64,000 nucleotides of DNA from Cordia subcordata (taxonomy: Eukaryota; Streptophyta; Magnoliopsida; Boraginales; Cordiaceae): contig JAPTOF010000014.1 in NCBI GenBank assembly GCA_028554755.1, positions 6,448,001 through 6,512,000 of the forward strand. Direction: 5' to 3'. This document shows positions 1 to 20,658 of the stretch, piece after piece (position 1 is the stretch's first letter; each line of letters starts with the position of its first letter). The position numbers were made by a program, and so were the translations under genes. The notes under the pieces were generated by a model, which saw only the letters and a program-made list of their open reading frames with translations, made no database searches and was not told the DNA's origin.

Positions 1-318
1 AATTCATAATAAAACATTATTATAAAAATATATATCAAATTATAAAATAAGTTATCTTATTCAAATAATAGTAAAACTTATTATAAATATTAAAACAATA
101 ATAACGTGATATCAATGTTATTTTTGATCATTTTAATTTCATTTAATTTTACTGTGCACATTTTGTTCAATTAGTTAGTTAAACAGTTACTTGCTAACAA
201 TTAAAATGTAACAACTATAAACTACTTAAACAACTATCAACTATCAACGAGTAGCGGCAGGATCATATTATACTTTACAACTAATATGTTAATTTAACAA
301 TGTCACGGGTCTTTTATA

Positions 319-392
319 TAAATACATATATACATATATATATACATATATACATATACATATATACATATATATATATACATATATATTTT
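319..392. repeat. TA/TACA microsatellite
   Basis: Alternating TATATA and TACATA words form a simple-sequence tract. No function is implied. Confidence 0.8.
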
Positions 393-1330
393 ACATTTTG
401 TGTAATATAGATGATTATATAATTAAATGTTAATGAGTTTTATAGACTAAATAATTTAATAATGTGCTGAATTTATATTTTTTCCACCTAATTAGTATTC
501 ATAAGATTTAAAATAAAAAGGTTAAAAGTCCAAAAATTAATTTATTTTCTAAAATTCTTCTATCAATTGTTAAAAAATTGACGTTAACTACTCAAGAAAT
601 ACATAAATGAAAAGAATAAAGAAGTAACCACATGGTGCTATATAATATATCACCCAAACATTAAGTTAGAAAAGGAAAAAAGAAACACTCATCTCACATA
701 TCAAACAAAAAGGAGCATTCATATGGCACCTAACTTCTCATTTATTAAATTTTTAAATTTTTATTAATGTATAAATAGTAAAAAATTGACTAACTATTGC
801 AAAATAAATAAAATATAAAAAAATAATAAAGCAACGAATAGAAGCCACATGATATCTTACCAAAGCATTAAACAAAAGAATGAACTCTCACTCACTTTAG
901 CAATAAAAGAAAAGTAAAAGAAGAATGCACACACTAATTTTCTGAAGAAAAAAAGTTAGACTAGTTGAGAAGATGACACATGATACCTATCCAATTATTT
1001 TAATAGGTATTAAAGATTTTAAGATGCCAAATTAGAGAATTCTTACTAGGAAGTCAATATTTAGCTTAAAAATTTATATAGAATGATAATTCTATCATGT
1101 TATCCATTTAAAATCATTAGAATGATCATGTTCAAGACTTGGGGCTTATTCGGTGCAATTAGCAAATTAGGTAACGGATACCTATTTGAGTAGCTGATAG
1201 CGGTTGTGTTTTAGCGATTAGCGGATAGCTATTTCGCTAACAGATTATTTTAGATGTGTTAAATAAACTAGCTATTGGATTAGCTAGTGAATACAAAATG
1301 ACCAAAAAAGACATTAGTATCACATTATTA

Positions 1331-1386
1331 TTGTTATTTTTGTTGTTGTTGTTGTTGTTGTTATTGTTGTTATTATTATTATTATT
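1331..1386. repeat. Compound TTG/TTA trinucleotide microsatellite
   Basis: Runs of TTG pass into runs of TTA. A pure TA tract follows at about 1650-1682. Confidence 0.8.
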
Positions 1387-1646
1387 GAAACAATTAAGAT
1401 AATTTGTTTTATAATTAAATATATATTTTTAAAATAATATTTTGTTATTAGTATAATAAGATTACTTTTTTGATAAATTAATTTTATAAACAAATATTTT
1501 TTATTAAAGAAATATTTAATTGATTGAAACTTTATATTTTCAAAGAAAAATAATAAATGGATGAATAAGACCTTTACTTTTTAATATATTTTGATGTAGA
1601 TAGAATTTGAAATTAATTTTTGTGTTATTTTATATATATGTTTGTT

Positions 1647-1686
<40 letters not shown>

Positions 1687-1989
1687 CAAACATGTATAGA
1701 GAGATTAGCTAGAAGGTAGAATTGCCAAAAAGATATTAAAGGATAGGATTGCCAAAAAAAGATGAAACACTAAACTGTACTCTGAAATGCTAATAATATC
1801 AACATCTCATAAACACCACTTGAAACACTATTTGGAAGAAAAACATTACTTAAAACATTGTCTTACCAAACAACCAAAATGGGAGGAAATAGTGTTTTGA
1901 CTTGACACTACTTAAAACACTGTTGTCGAACGGGACTAAATACTGTGGACCCTAAATATTATGCACTCACCTAACACAGTGCACATCAC

Positions 1990-2290
1990 AGTAGCGTGTT
2001 CACAACTTTGTTATTGTAAGTTCACAATCCTTATACTATACGTTCACAACTTTTAATTATTTACAAATTGCATGTTATGTGTTTATAATTTTAATACTTT
2101 ATGTTCAAAACTTTTAATTGTTCACAATTTACTTATCCATTATTTTTATATTATATGTTCAAAAGCTTTATATTGTATTTCACAATGATAAATTGCTTGT
2201 TTACAACTCTTTAAGATATGTTTACTATCTGTGAACAGTATGTTCACAGCTTATGAACGATATGGTTACAATCTGTAAACAATTTCGGAG
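1990..2290. repeat. Degenerate TTCACAA-rich repeat block
   Basis: The words GTTCACAA and TTACAA recur about every 35-45 bases with AT-rich spacers. The block looks like a decayed tandem repeat, or the subterminal region of a transposon. No boundaries could be fixed. Confidence 0.4.
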
Positions 2291-2876
2291 TTAGTAGTTG
2301 GAGGTGTTATCCGTGTCCGATCGACGATTGGATTGTTGTGTTGTATTCGTCAACATAAGAAAGTGAAATTTATTAAATTTCACGTTGATCCGAACGTCGG
2401 ATTATAAGATCTATTAGGTGATGCACCATGCACCTTCTGGTGCACCATAATATAGGCACATGTTATAATTTGCGTTGCCAACAGGGCCTTAAATATGGAA
2501 TACAACAATCACCCTTATTAGACTAAATAAACACCATGAAACACAAAAAGTATATAATCAGACCCACCACTTTAAGCGGGTGTTTTCGAGTCATTGAAAA
2601 GATATGCCACTAGTGCCTTCATGGTCTTCTCTTTTTGAACAAAGAGAAGTGTAAACAGAATGTTTCCATGCTAAATAAACAATGTAAGTAGCACCTTATG
2701 GTAAATTAATAATCTTTGCTGAATGCTTTCCTTTCTGAAAGTCCGTTTCACATGGCTGCAAGTAATCTATCTTGGACTTAGCATTTTCTGGAACCATGAC
2801 TAAAGAGCTATCTACTGGAAGAACTAAAATCTCTGGGAAATTTGATATCCAGTGCTTAATGTTGATCCTCTGACAG

Positions 2877-5800
2877 AGCCATGCAGGCCTCTTGAACCTC
2901 TGTATAGTGGTACTTGTTGCTGTAAACAGCCGGCTAATTATTGAGAACCTGATGAAGGTATGCCAATCTTCTCTTCTAACTAGACCATATTGTTCTTGAT
3001 TCTCGTCTGTACTTCAACTGCATCTTGTCCTACTTTCTGATTCTCCAATTTGCATGTTATAAGAAATTTATCTTATAGGGTGTTTCACTTTGCTTTTAAG
3101 CAGGTCAAACCTGCTTATAAGCTGGAAAAAAGATTTAAAAAAAAATAACTTACCTATTTGGTAATGACCTGCTTATAAGCCGGAAAAAGGAGAAAAAAAA
3201 AAAAAACTTATGTATTTGGTAATATATGAACAGGGGAAAAAAAAGTAAAACCTCATTTTCTTTTACTTCCTTATAAGTAAGGTGATTTGACATGGTAAAA
3301 GGACAAGTCTACTCTTTTTTAAAAGAGAAGCAATACGCCTCTACTTTAATGGAGGCCCTTTTTGTTAGTTATTTTAACAAACATCATTGGTTATAAGCAC
3401 ATATTTACTCAACATCTTACAATCATATTTTATCCAACCACATCTTCACTTATTTGTCATTGCTTCTAAGCAGTTTAAAGAAAAGCAAAGCCAAACACCC
3501 TCTTAATGTGCTAACCATCCATAACATTTCTCTCTGAGATTGAATGTTTGTTTAGCGCCAAATTACTTCAAATGCATATTTTGTATTACTCTTGCAGTAT
3601 GGCTGGCTAATTAAGTCAGATTTTTGGATTAGTTCCACATCCTTGGCAGATTGGCCGCTTCTGATGTGCTGGTAAGTCGTATTTGGCCTGTTTCTTTGAT
3701 TAATTGATTTGCAAGAGATACAGGGAGAAGGGAACTTTTTTAATTCTGAGTCTTAATTAGTATCTCTTTCTTCCCTGGTTTATACTGCAGTCTCAGTCTC
3801 CCCATTTTCCCACTGGCTGCATTTCTCGTTGAGAAGTTGGTGCAAAAAAAGTATATATCTGAGATAGTAAGTGCCACTTCCTTCTTTGGTAGATTCTCAC
3901 ACAGAGAACTGCAGGCTGTGTTGATTACATTATCTTCCATGGCAATCTCCTTCCTCCATGTAAACTTAATTACCAATGTAGTAATTGCTCTTTACCGTGT
4001 ATTGGCTTCACCCATGAGCTTCAAGTAGATTCTCACACATAGAACTGCAGGCTGTGTTGATTACATTATCTTCCATGGCAATCTCCTTCCTCTACGTAAA
4101 CTTAATTACCAATGTAGTAATTGCTCTTTTACTGTGTATTGGCTTCACCCATGAGCTTCAAATTGTAATAGATAGGATAAAATGTATGAAAAGCGTATGC
4201 ATTTTGATAACCTAAGATTGAGAGACAGACTGAATTGATCACTTTTACCTTCTGAAAGTTAAAGAAATTAATCTTTTACTTCAATGCTGCAGGTTGTCGT
4301 CATTCTTCACATAATCATAGCTACAGTTGCCATTTTGTATCCGGTGGTTGTTATCCTCAGGTTTCATGCTTCATTTATTCCACTCAGCAAATCTATGAGA
4401 GACACTCCATTTGATTTTGGCACTGTGCATCTCAGCAGAATGGATATAACTATTGTGATTCATCCATTTTCAAATTTAATTAATAAGTTGACTTTTCTGT
4501 TCAAGATATCAGCATTTTTGGGCAATTATTTCATATTGATGCATGCAGCTCCTAATGAAATCCTTAGGTTAATAATAAGCTATTCAATATACCACCACAT
4601 AAACATTTGCAGATTAAAAGCTCTAATACAATCAGTCTGGAAAATATATTAATTAACAAATGAATGTTCATTTAACTGAAAAAAAGTGAACTAAGAGCTT
4701 CAGTTTAAAAATGGATGGAGTAATTTCTTTTCAGAGCCTAGCAATAATGCGTTAGCTAGTATCTCGCATTGTAGTTAAATTATTCAAAAGTGTCTATGAT
4801 CACTTTATGATTTAGTAACTTCACGAGGGTCTGATGAAATAATGTCTTTGAGTCGATCCTCTAGTTGGTTGGATATTGAGATGCATAGAAGAGAACTAGC
4901 TGGAAAACTCAGAATGGTATGTAAAATATGCAGATATGATAACTGAATTACAAACTTTCTTTTGACGAGAGTATGTAAAATTGGAAGTGCTTCATAAATA
5001 TGTTTATTCACTAAACTGAAATTTTACAGGTGTGATTCTGCTGTTCTATCAGGCGTGACACTGATGATCTTTGCATGCATTGTGTGGATGAAGTTGATAT
5101 CTTATGCACATACAAATTATGATGTGAGAGCAGTTGCAAAGTCACTTGATAAGGTAAAATTGGAACTCTTTTTTCCCCCTTATCTAAGCCCAACACCCCC
5201 TCCCCTCCTAGGGAAAAACAAAATGAAAGAAATTCCTCTCTCATCTCTCCGTCTTCAGGAGAAGACCGTCATTTTTTTTTTCATCAAATTGTTTTTCCCT
5301 TCTTATTTCGGTGAACTACTGAAGTAAGAAAAAGGAATATTCTGGGGCTTGATAATATATGATTTTTGAAGCTGTTTGCTGTTTAGCTTTATTTATGCTC
5401 GCGCTTGCAGGGAATATGGGGCGGGTCTGCATTATTTCTCCACTTAGGATTAAGAATTTTGCATTCAATTTTCATGTTTATGCCCTCTTGTCATCATTTT
5501 CTAAATATGTGATGGGTGCTTCCAGCATGTTATGGAATAAGTTCTTGATCATATATGTTCAGTTCTGGTAGCTGGTTCCTCTTCACATGCATTATCTTGA
5601 GTTGATGAACAGCAAAGGGTACAAAGGTTTTTTAGCTTTTTGTTTTATGATGTCAGGAAGAAGCCTCATCTGGTTCTTTGGAAACGGATTCTTCGTATGA
5701 TGTCAGCTTGAAAAGTTTGGTATACTTCATTGTAGCTCCCACATTATGCTACCAGGTAAGAAATTCCAGAATTGCATCTAGTCATGGAAACTTTTCACTT

Positions 5801-8800
5801 GTTCACCAAATGTTAATAAGAATATACCATGTCCACCGTCTGAGAATGGACAAATATCTTTCTTCATTCCAACAAGTTTATCTAGAGCTACAATGCGTGA
5901 TGGTGAAAAACAGTGACGTAAAAGATTATCCTTTCTTTCAGCAAAGTGAATTGCTTACTCTAGAGAGCCAACTTTCCACATACAAGAGGATATTAGGAAC
6001 GTTGTTGCTAGTTGTATGCTTATGCAGCCTTCCATTTATTCTTTTTCAATCTTATATATCTGCATGCTGATTTGGTTGTAATCTTCCTCTGATTGTCAAG
6101 CTAACACTGTTAAAGAAAAGAATGAGAAGAAAAAGAAAATCATTGTCATCGAGCATTTTAGTTTCATCTTAAATACATTTGGATAACAATGAGAACCTCG
6201 TTTTAGTTCTTCAATAGGTCGTATTACTACATCTGTTATGCAGGTTTGTATGCTCATGTTAGTTCTTCTACTAAAGAATATTATTCAGTAAATCTGATTG
6301 AGATCTGTTCCTTTATGTAAATGGGAATTTCTCAGCTTGCTGAATAAATGAGAATGATACCTCAAGTACTCCCGAGTAACGTATCCTTGTTCATTTCTGA
6401 TTCACATTTGGAATAGGAGCACATCTCATTCTTTGGCTGAATTATGTATTCCAAATGTTGGGTATAACTGGGAAAACAAATTATTGAGGACAAAGCAAAA
6501 AGTATTGAAAAGAAATTACTTATCATTGCATCATGATGTGCATAATATAATCTCTACTGTATATCGACTTCTGTATAACACATTTAAGATCATGGTGAGA
6601 GGTGGCAGCTGATGCATGCCTAGGAGATAGTGGAACTGTTGAACATGTACTATGCAAATTGTATTACACCCGCTAAAATGGGGTTGACCTCAGGAACCCT
6701 GCAGTTGATTTCATCATTACTGTGTCACCATTGGCCTTTATGTTTTTCTGCAACTGGGGCTGGAAATTCTGGTATTACTGTACTGAAACATTGCCTTTTT
6801 CAGCTGAGCTATCCCCGTTCACGACGCATTCGAAAAGGTTGGGTGGTGCGTCAACTCATCAAGTTGCTCATATTTACTGGGTTGATGGGATTTATAATAG
6901 AACAGGTGATCTGCATGCTGTCAAGTCAATCTGCAAAGTAGTTTCTACTCAATCTCCAAACTAGATTTCTTCAGCTGGCAAAAACTTTTTCTGATATTGA
7001 TTATGTCGTTGTGCAGTATATTAACCCTATTGTCAAAAACTCGGAACATCCTCTGAAAGGAAACCTTTTGTATGCCCTAGAGAGGGTCTTGAAGCTTTCA
7101 GTTCCAAATTTATACGTCTGGCTCTGCTCATTTTATTGCTTTTTCCATCTTTGGTATGTCCTCTACTGATTGACAAAAAATGAACATTCTTTTCATGTGT
7201 TCGCCATTACCTTTACTACATGAAATTTATTTTATATGTCTTCAAAAGGATGTCGCAGCATGGATCTCAAATCTTAAAGTCTATTTATTTTGCTTTGGGA
7301 GCTTGTTTGCTCTTATTTTGATGCTTTTTAAGTTAATTTTGGGCAAGAAAAATCTCTAAGCTTTCTTGTTTTCTAAACTTTTCTTCATTTTGACTAGCAT
7401 CAGAGTCCATCAGAACATCATTACTTGCACTCCCTCCCTTAGCATCAATAATTTTTAGAAAATGATTGAAAATCATCTCCACAGCTGAAAGGGGTTTCAG
7501 TAAGATGTATGAAAGGTCTGCTATTTGAAAATCTGATTGCTGTGCAATTTATCTGCAACATCTTTGTATATTGAGACTGGGTAGGTGTTAATCACATAGT
7601 TAGCTGGTCATTAGGAATGCAACAGTAGCTCATTTAGCTAATCTATTTGTCAAGAGATGTAAATTCATCATGGAAGTACTATTATCTTCATTTGCACAGT
7701 AATCAATTATATAATCTGTGTGATAACCTGCCATGAATGCCAAAACTAGTCTCTATACACATTGCTTCACCTTTTTTACTCAGACCATCTGATCACACTT
7801 ACATTTAATCCTGCAATTTAGGCTAAATATACTGGCAGAGATTCTACGTTTTGGTGATCGTGAGTTCTATAAAGATTGGTGGAATGCCAAAACAATTGAA
7901 GAGGTAGAGCTCTTGTATTTTGAAGAAATGCCTTCAGTTTCAGGTCTTTTCCTTTAGAACCAAGCTTATAACTGACTAGAGTGCCGGTTGCTTCAATTTA
8001 AATGCCCTCTTTGCTGCGGCGGCTATTACCAGTACTGGAGAATGTGGAATGTGGTATGTTAATCTCCTCAAAGTCCATTCTTTTCTAAGATTTCAAGAGA
8101 AACCTTGGGCCTTGATGTTGTTGTTCTTTTGATAAATACATCCTATCCCATTCTAGAATATCTTGCCATAATTCAATACAATGGCAGTGAACGTTGATAA
8201 ATTTAGTTTTCACAGTTATGAATTTCAAGATTTTCTTTCACTTTCTTTCTTGTTTGGCATGGTTAATAAATGAAAAGATTCATTAAATTGTAAACTTGCT
8301 TTTCCATGGTAATAATCATCTATCATGTAGCTGATTACAATTTTTGTGAAGAAGTTTTTTTTTTTGTTGGGGCCAGCATTTAGATTCAACATATCATGAG
8401 AAACATCCTTTGTATATTCTGCCTAATGGTGCTTTTATACTTGATTTGTGGCTTTGGTAGCATGGATGGTAGAAGCCATGGCCGATAATAGAAATTCTGT
8501 TTTAATTTGCTCACAACTGTTGAATTTGGTTGAGTCCCTTACTAAGCACATCACTGATAGGCATATTCTTTGGTTGCAGCCTGTTCATAAATGGATGGTG
8601 CGTCATATTTACTTTCCAAGCATACGGAATGGAATACCTAAGGTAACTAAGAAACCAATTGTCACTGCTTTCACTATATGTGAGTCTCTGCCTGTGTTAT
8701 TTCATTTTCAACTTTTTTCTGGATTTCTGGCCAAAAAAGATGTGGCCCATCTGAACTATCCTTGATGTCTAAGAATCCCCATTGTCGTCTACTTTCCTAT

Positions 8801-11110
8801 TAATTTATAGAAAATGTAGACCATTTGATAAATAATATTGGGATCATATTAGACCTTTGTGTTCTAAAAATCAAATAAATAATAATAGCATTTGAATCCA
8901 CCTTTCATATAGACTAATATGTCAACTGAATATGGAATTCTGAACAATTTGAGGACCTAAATGTAAACATCATGCATGCAGCTGTTAATTCTCTTTAAAA
9001 CTTTAGAGACAGACATTTAGAGCACTTGATTGAGTTCTATTATGGAAGTTCTGTCAAAATTTTCTAGATCTTCGCTGTGCAAGAAAGAAAAACTTTCTTT
9101 TCTTCTTTTTTGTCTTCTTGCAATCTCAAGTGATGTATGAAAAAATCATTAGACATTTGAAACTGCTTAAGCGTGTATCTTGTCTTTTGGCAGATACGCT
9201 AACATTTTACTTTGTTCGTGATCTATAAGGGTATAGAACATATCTTGAGTATTGATTAGACATATTTTATAGTTGGTGACCTGCCTTTTACCTGGATCTT
9301 CACTAAATAAAATTCCTCAGGATTAATCTCTACTTCTCACAAGAAATGAACCTTTGCGGAAGTGAAACAGTTTATTTTCTCTTTAATGGGTTCTTTCAGA
9401 TATTGTCTATCTTCTGTCAATAGCAATTACATACAACTTGCCGCCATACAATTGCAGATAATAGGAATAGATGAAATAAATCCAAATATGGATTACTATT
9501 ATTTGTATCTGTGCTTAATCGTTTGAATATGGTCAGTTTATAGCCTATTAGCCTTAATAGGACCAATTTAGTTAACTCATTACTTGCAAGGATCTATCTG
9601 GATCAAGCAAACCATAGATGTCTAATTTTGATCTTGCAATTTCGATGATGCTTTCACATGGACCAACTCTATGATTATGGAGTCCACATTTTCTACTACA
9701 TGTTTTCAACTCTATAGTTAGGCAGTCTATGTCTTCTACTTAATGTTTTTATCTAATATTTGTTCTTTGTTGATGCAGGCTGTTGCCATTTTGATTGCAT
9801 TCCTCGTATCTGCTATCTTCCATGAGGTGTTATGCATCACACATTAATTTGCTTTCCCCTTCTCCATGTTTCATGGCAATGAGAACTTTGCAACTTATTG
9901 GGTTTTATGTAGAAGTGACCAGTTTAACATCTTGACATTGTTTGCTGTGTTTGCCGACAGTTGTGTATTGCTGTGCCATGCCACATTTTCAAGTTTTGGG
10001 CATTGATTGGGATACTGTTTCAGGTAAAAGCATCCTGTTTCGGTCTCAGCTTGATTTGGTACCCACCCCAAGTTTCCATTTCGTTACAAATGAACTATAA
10101 GATGTAAGCATAGGAAATGGTGATGACAATACTTTGCATCTCTTCTTTCCTGAGCAGGTTCCTCTGGTCCTCCTGACAAATCACTTGCAAAACAAGTTCA
10201 AAAATTCAATGGTACATCCCTCTTTTCTGCACTCTTAAGGACCCGAATCAATTGATTACCATGAACTAATACCCTTACTGTCAACAGTAATAAGATGTGC
10301 GAGTAATTTGTTGAATATATCATGTACCCTTGTTTGACAAGACATGGGATAATTCAGTGATTGCGTTTTGTATGTTAGAGAGCACATTTATTTAGTATGT
10401 TACATTTTAAGCTTCAGTATAAACACTGTTAACGAATTACTGTTTATTGGGAGTAGACCTGATCAGGAGTGTAGAGTTCTTTCAACAGAAATGAATAATT
10501 CATTTATTCTTGTCAAGGATGAAAGAGTTTAGACATGTGAATTAGGATATGAAATAAATTTTTGGTCTTGGACAGGACAGTGAGCGAGAATCCGGAACTA
10601 CTTAACCGCCCCCCCTTCCCCCGAGCAGTTATATCATGTACTTGCAGGTATACAATATAAGGTGTACCATTGAATAAACAGTTGTTGGGATACTAGACAA
10701 ACAGTTGTGAGATACTGGACAAACAGTTATGGAGTATTGAACAAACAGTAAGATATACCTCAGGTGCAGATATAATTTGTACCCTTCCCCCTTGCTTGTT
10801 TCTCATCCGGTAACAAAATAAGAATAAAGGAAAAGAACGAAAATGAAAAGAAGAGGAAACATTTACAGAAGCTGCATGTATTCAATTATTCATACTGGGT
10901 CTATTGTCCTAAAAGTTATTGTGCCAGTGATTATGTTTCTTCGTATTTGAAATGATTGTCAATTGATTTGTGCCATTTAATCTTCTTATTCATTTTCTCC
11001 AGGTTGGCAATATGATGTTCTGGTGCTTTTTCAGCATTCTTGGTCAACCTACGTGTGTACTACTGTATTACCATGACTTGATGAATAGAAGAGTTAATAC
11101 AGCAGCATGA
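2877..11110 (+). CDS. DGAT1: Diacylglycerol O-acyltransferase 1 (DGAT1), exons 2-16; 5' end missing
   Basis: DGAT1 is an ER-membrane MBOAT enzyme that transfers an acyl group from acyl-CoA to diacylglycerol, the last step of triacylglycerol synthesis. Fifteen exons join in frame with GT-AG sites: 2877-2957, 3598-3671, 3791-3866, 4293-4360, 5030-5153, 5657-5755, 6804-6905, 7017-7153, 7822-7903, 8033-8053, 8580-8642, 9779-9826, 9961-10023, 10158-10211, 11003-11110, giving 399 residues and a TGA stop. Visible marks are SHAGLLNLC at the start, the FYKDWWN motif (exon 10), the FHEL histidine split between exons 13 and 14, many hydrophobic segments, and YYHDLMNR near the C-terminus. Plant DGAT1 has 16 exons, so only exon 1 (the variable, non-membrane N-terminus with the start codon) is absent. 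All frames are open. A few usually conserved positions differ (SLADWP in exon 3, ISEI at the exon 4 end), so this may be a diverged paralog. Confidence 0.95.
3076..3500. mobile_element. MITE in DGAT1 intron 2
   Basis: The left end reads GGGTGTTTCACTTTGCTTTT and the right end is nearly its reverse complement (AAAAGCAAAGCCAAACACCC). TCTTA flanks both sides (3071-3075 and 3501-3505). There is no coding capacity. Size and ends fit a hAT-like MITE; the superfamily is an inference. Confidence 0.65.
3889..4161. repeat. 136/137-bp tandem duplication in DGAT1 intron 4
   Basis: Copy 1 spans 3889-4024 and copy 2 spans 4025-4161. They differ by only about four substitutions and a one-base length change. 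The unit starts 22 bases after the exon 4 donor. It does not alter the exon 4 or exon 5 splice sites. Confidence 0.95.
10676..10755. repeat. 22-23-bp tandem repeat in DGAT1 intron 15
   Basis: About 3.5 imperfect units begin with AAACAGTT and contain GATACT. They sit in the intron between exons 15 and 16. Confidence 0.75.
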
Positions 11111-13023
11111 ATCATATCCCGGTGAAATTCTTCTCTGTTAAATGAGAGATATCTCTGAGGGCGTTCAAGGTCCCCGTCCGGCTTTCTTTAGAGGAAACGT
11201 TCACAATGGTGCTTATCCAGACGCTGCATCTGTGATATTCACATCTTAGATGTTCGGAGACTTTTGATGTCACTTGGTATGGTCTTTCTGATAAGGCTCA
11301 CATGTACTTTTCTCGTCGGCTGATACTTTTGACTTATGTTCTCTTTGGCTTCGAACACACTGCCTCCAGTGCTATTGATGTACACATTTGAGTTGTTTCT
11401 TTTGTTTGATTACTGTTGTATATAACTCATTGCTGAGTAATCTCCAATGAGATTTATTTTTTCACTTTCTTGTTGGTTTATTTTCTGTAAAATTGAACCG
11501 TCAAAAGAGCTTCCATGGGCTTGGTGTTTTTCATTTACTTGTGTTCTCACGTGGCCTTCAGTTGTTACATTTGTATTTTCGTTCAGATAATAGCAAAGAA
11601 AAGAGCTCCGAGACTGTAGATTAAGATGTGAGACCAAAGAGGAGATGGCTATTGTTAGGGTTTTTTCACCACCACTCAATTTTCCATTTTCCATAGGATT
11701 TGAATTCAAATCATCGTGCTTAAGAGAGCTACACTAGTGAGGCTAATACGAACAAAAAGGAAAGGACTATTACTGAATTAGTGTCAATGATCTTACTTGA
11801 ATGGGCATATGTAACAACTTAAGCGAAAAAAAAAAAAATTTCTATCCCAAATGATTAGCCGTTAGGTTAAAGAACCCCTCAAATTTAAAAATAATTAACT
11901 AGATATTGAGATTTCCAATGCAAAATCATTATTTTGTATCTCTGTAAAAAGTTGCCGTTCACGTCGAGCTAACCTATGGACACATACTTAATGGTAGCCC
12001 TTTTCTTTATCAACTACACTCTACCTCTCAATATTTAACGTGGCATTCTATCAACACCGACTCGATGGTAGTATTTGGGCAGTGGCAAGCAACTCTATCA
12101 GTATTCAACGTGTTATTTTACCATATTTTAAAATGTGACACCTTAATTTAGCCAATATAGTCTCCCCCTTTAATTGAGCCCACTCTTACTAAAAGTCCTA
12201 ATATGATAACTTAAACCCAAAGGAAAAATCCATTTGTCCACTACCTGTGTGAGGATGGAGCGACAGAAGTTTCAGAAGACAATCTATTAGATAAGAAAAT
12301 CCTTTGAATTTAATAACTACTCACAAGTGGCATTTTCAATGTGAAAGATCATTACAGCATAAAATGTTACAATCCCCATAATAGGGCTCATGCTTTCAAG
12401 GTGTGACTTAAACCTCTGGACTCGGAATATCAAAAAGAAAGTATTGGGTGTTGAGCGTGAAAATTATCTGCAGATTTGGGCTTCAAACTTGAAAAGTTTC
12501 GCCATAGCATGAGAATTAGAGGTCCTTAAATCGTGACCCTCGATTAAGTTGGAGTATAAAAATTCATATCCATATGAATGATTTTAACCAGAAAGACGTG
12601 AATTTTGAAAGACAAAACATTGACACACTGCAGTCTCACTCAAACAGCATTCACAATGAGAAGAGAATTGAATGGGGATTATATATCCTTACAGTGAACA
12701 ATTTACAGTTCCATAATCCCCAAAACTTAGAAAGGAAACGTACCAGAGATAGGGACTGAGAGGTGTACGGCATAAAAAAACCCAATGCCGATCGAACTTG
12801 GTCTTTATGGACAAAGCTTTGCCTCCCCATAAATTCACTTTTACAGTTGAGCTCTTTATTACTTATAGATCACGCCGAGCATAATTACTACCAACCACTT
12901 GTTGCTTTAATTTCCAATCCAGAGATCACCACAGATTCGATTCTTGAGTCTTACCGTACTTCTACTTGTAGGTCTAGCATACATGTCCATGATTTACAAG
13001 AATACCGAATAGTTGAGCATTCA
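11111..13023. other. DGAT1 3' UTR, then intergenic DNA and CKL 3' UTR
   Basis: The left few hundred bases should be the DGAT1 3' UTR, since they directly follow the stop. The right end should be the CKL 3' UTR, read leftward from 13024. I see no gene, RNA gene or clear mobile element between them. Confidence 0.6.
12855..12860 (-). terminator. Candidate poly(A) signal of the CKL gene
   Basis: TTTATT on the plus strand is AATAAA on the minus strand, about 165 bases past the CKL stop codon. Position and sequence fit a near-upstream element, but the cleavage site cannot be seen. Confidence 0.35.
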
Positions 13024-19916
<6,893 letters not shown>

Positions 19917-19926
19917 CCACAACAAT

Positions 19927-19960
19927 AAACCCTAGCCTTCTCTGTCTCTCACTCTCTCTG

Positions 19961-20023
<63 letters not shown>
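19927..20023 (-). promoter_or_regulatory. CKL 5' leader with telo-box and CT/TA microsatellite
   Basis: Just upstream of the CKL start codon is a telo-box (AAACCCTA at 19927-19934 on the plus strand). A long CT-repeat tract (about 19936-19998, GA-rich in the sense strand) and a TA tract (to about 20023) follow. A second AAACCCTAG occurs near 20065. GA tracts and telo-boxes are common in plant 5' UTRs and near transcription starts. Confidence 0.6.
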
Positions 20024-20460
20024 GCTAAGAAATTAAAACGATTAATCAAAAACAAAAAGAAAAAAACCCTAGCTGGTGCAATAAAGATCTAGGGCTTAAT
20101 TAAGCATAGTAATTATTATTATTATTATTATTATTATTTATTATTTTGTTTACTTATTTATTGAAAAGTATATCCATGTATACAAAGCTGCGAGACACCA
20201 GGGTTATGCTATAGCTAGAAAGGAAAGTGTAGAGAGAGAAAGGAAAAAAGAAAAAAAAAGTCCGAATATTTTTTCTCTCTCTATATTTATCGAAAATCCG
20301 AGTGTTTGTGTGTTTATTTGATCCAGCGAAGCGGGGAGTGTGACGGACACGCGCCAAGGGCAGGTGAGCGGGTGCGGTTGGGGGAGATGATCGAATAGGG
20401 GAAAGGACCGGGTAGAAGATTGGGCTGCGATGCTTCGGTGGCTTCTCGCGGGATCAAGAT

Positions 20461-20466
20461 CACGTG
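20461..20466. promoter_or_regulatory. G-box CACGTG upstream of CKL
   Basis: A perfect palindromic CACGTG lies about 545 bases upstream of the CKL start codon. It is the core site for plant bZIP and bHLH factors. Its use here is an inference. Confidence 0.35.
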
Positions 20467-20658
20467 ACTTATCTCCAGACTTTAGTTTTCCGTGGTTTCT
20501 TTTTATCAGATTTACGATTCATTTAGATTTATTTTTTTTAATATTTTTTTAAGAAGTTAAAATTTTTCTTTTTAATAAAAATTAAATTTGAGTTTCTTTT
20601 AGAATTTTAATTATTTTAAAACACTAGCCCTAAGTTGATCGAAAGTTCGATGATATTA

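Larger units (their letters stand above)
1..2876. other. A+T-rich non-coding stretch, probably DGAT1 intron 1 or upstream DNA
   Basis: No open frame resembling the missing first DGAT1 exon is visible on the plus strand. The stretch holds microsatellites, a degenerate TTCACAA-rich block, and a small palindromic motif near 2418-2450 built from GGTGCACC-like words. Because exon 2 at 2877 is preceded by a good acceptor, this is either a long intron 1 whose exon lies left of the window or sequence that replaced exon 1. Confidence 0.5.

Noticed and set aside
2877..11110. DGAT1 as a processed or dead copy
   Set aside because: All 14 introns are present, all splice sites are GT-AG and the frame is open to a normal C-terminus; only the 5' exon is unaccounted for.
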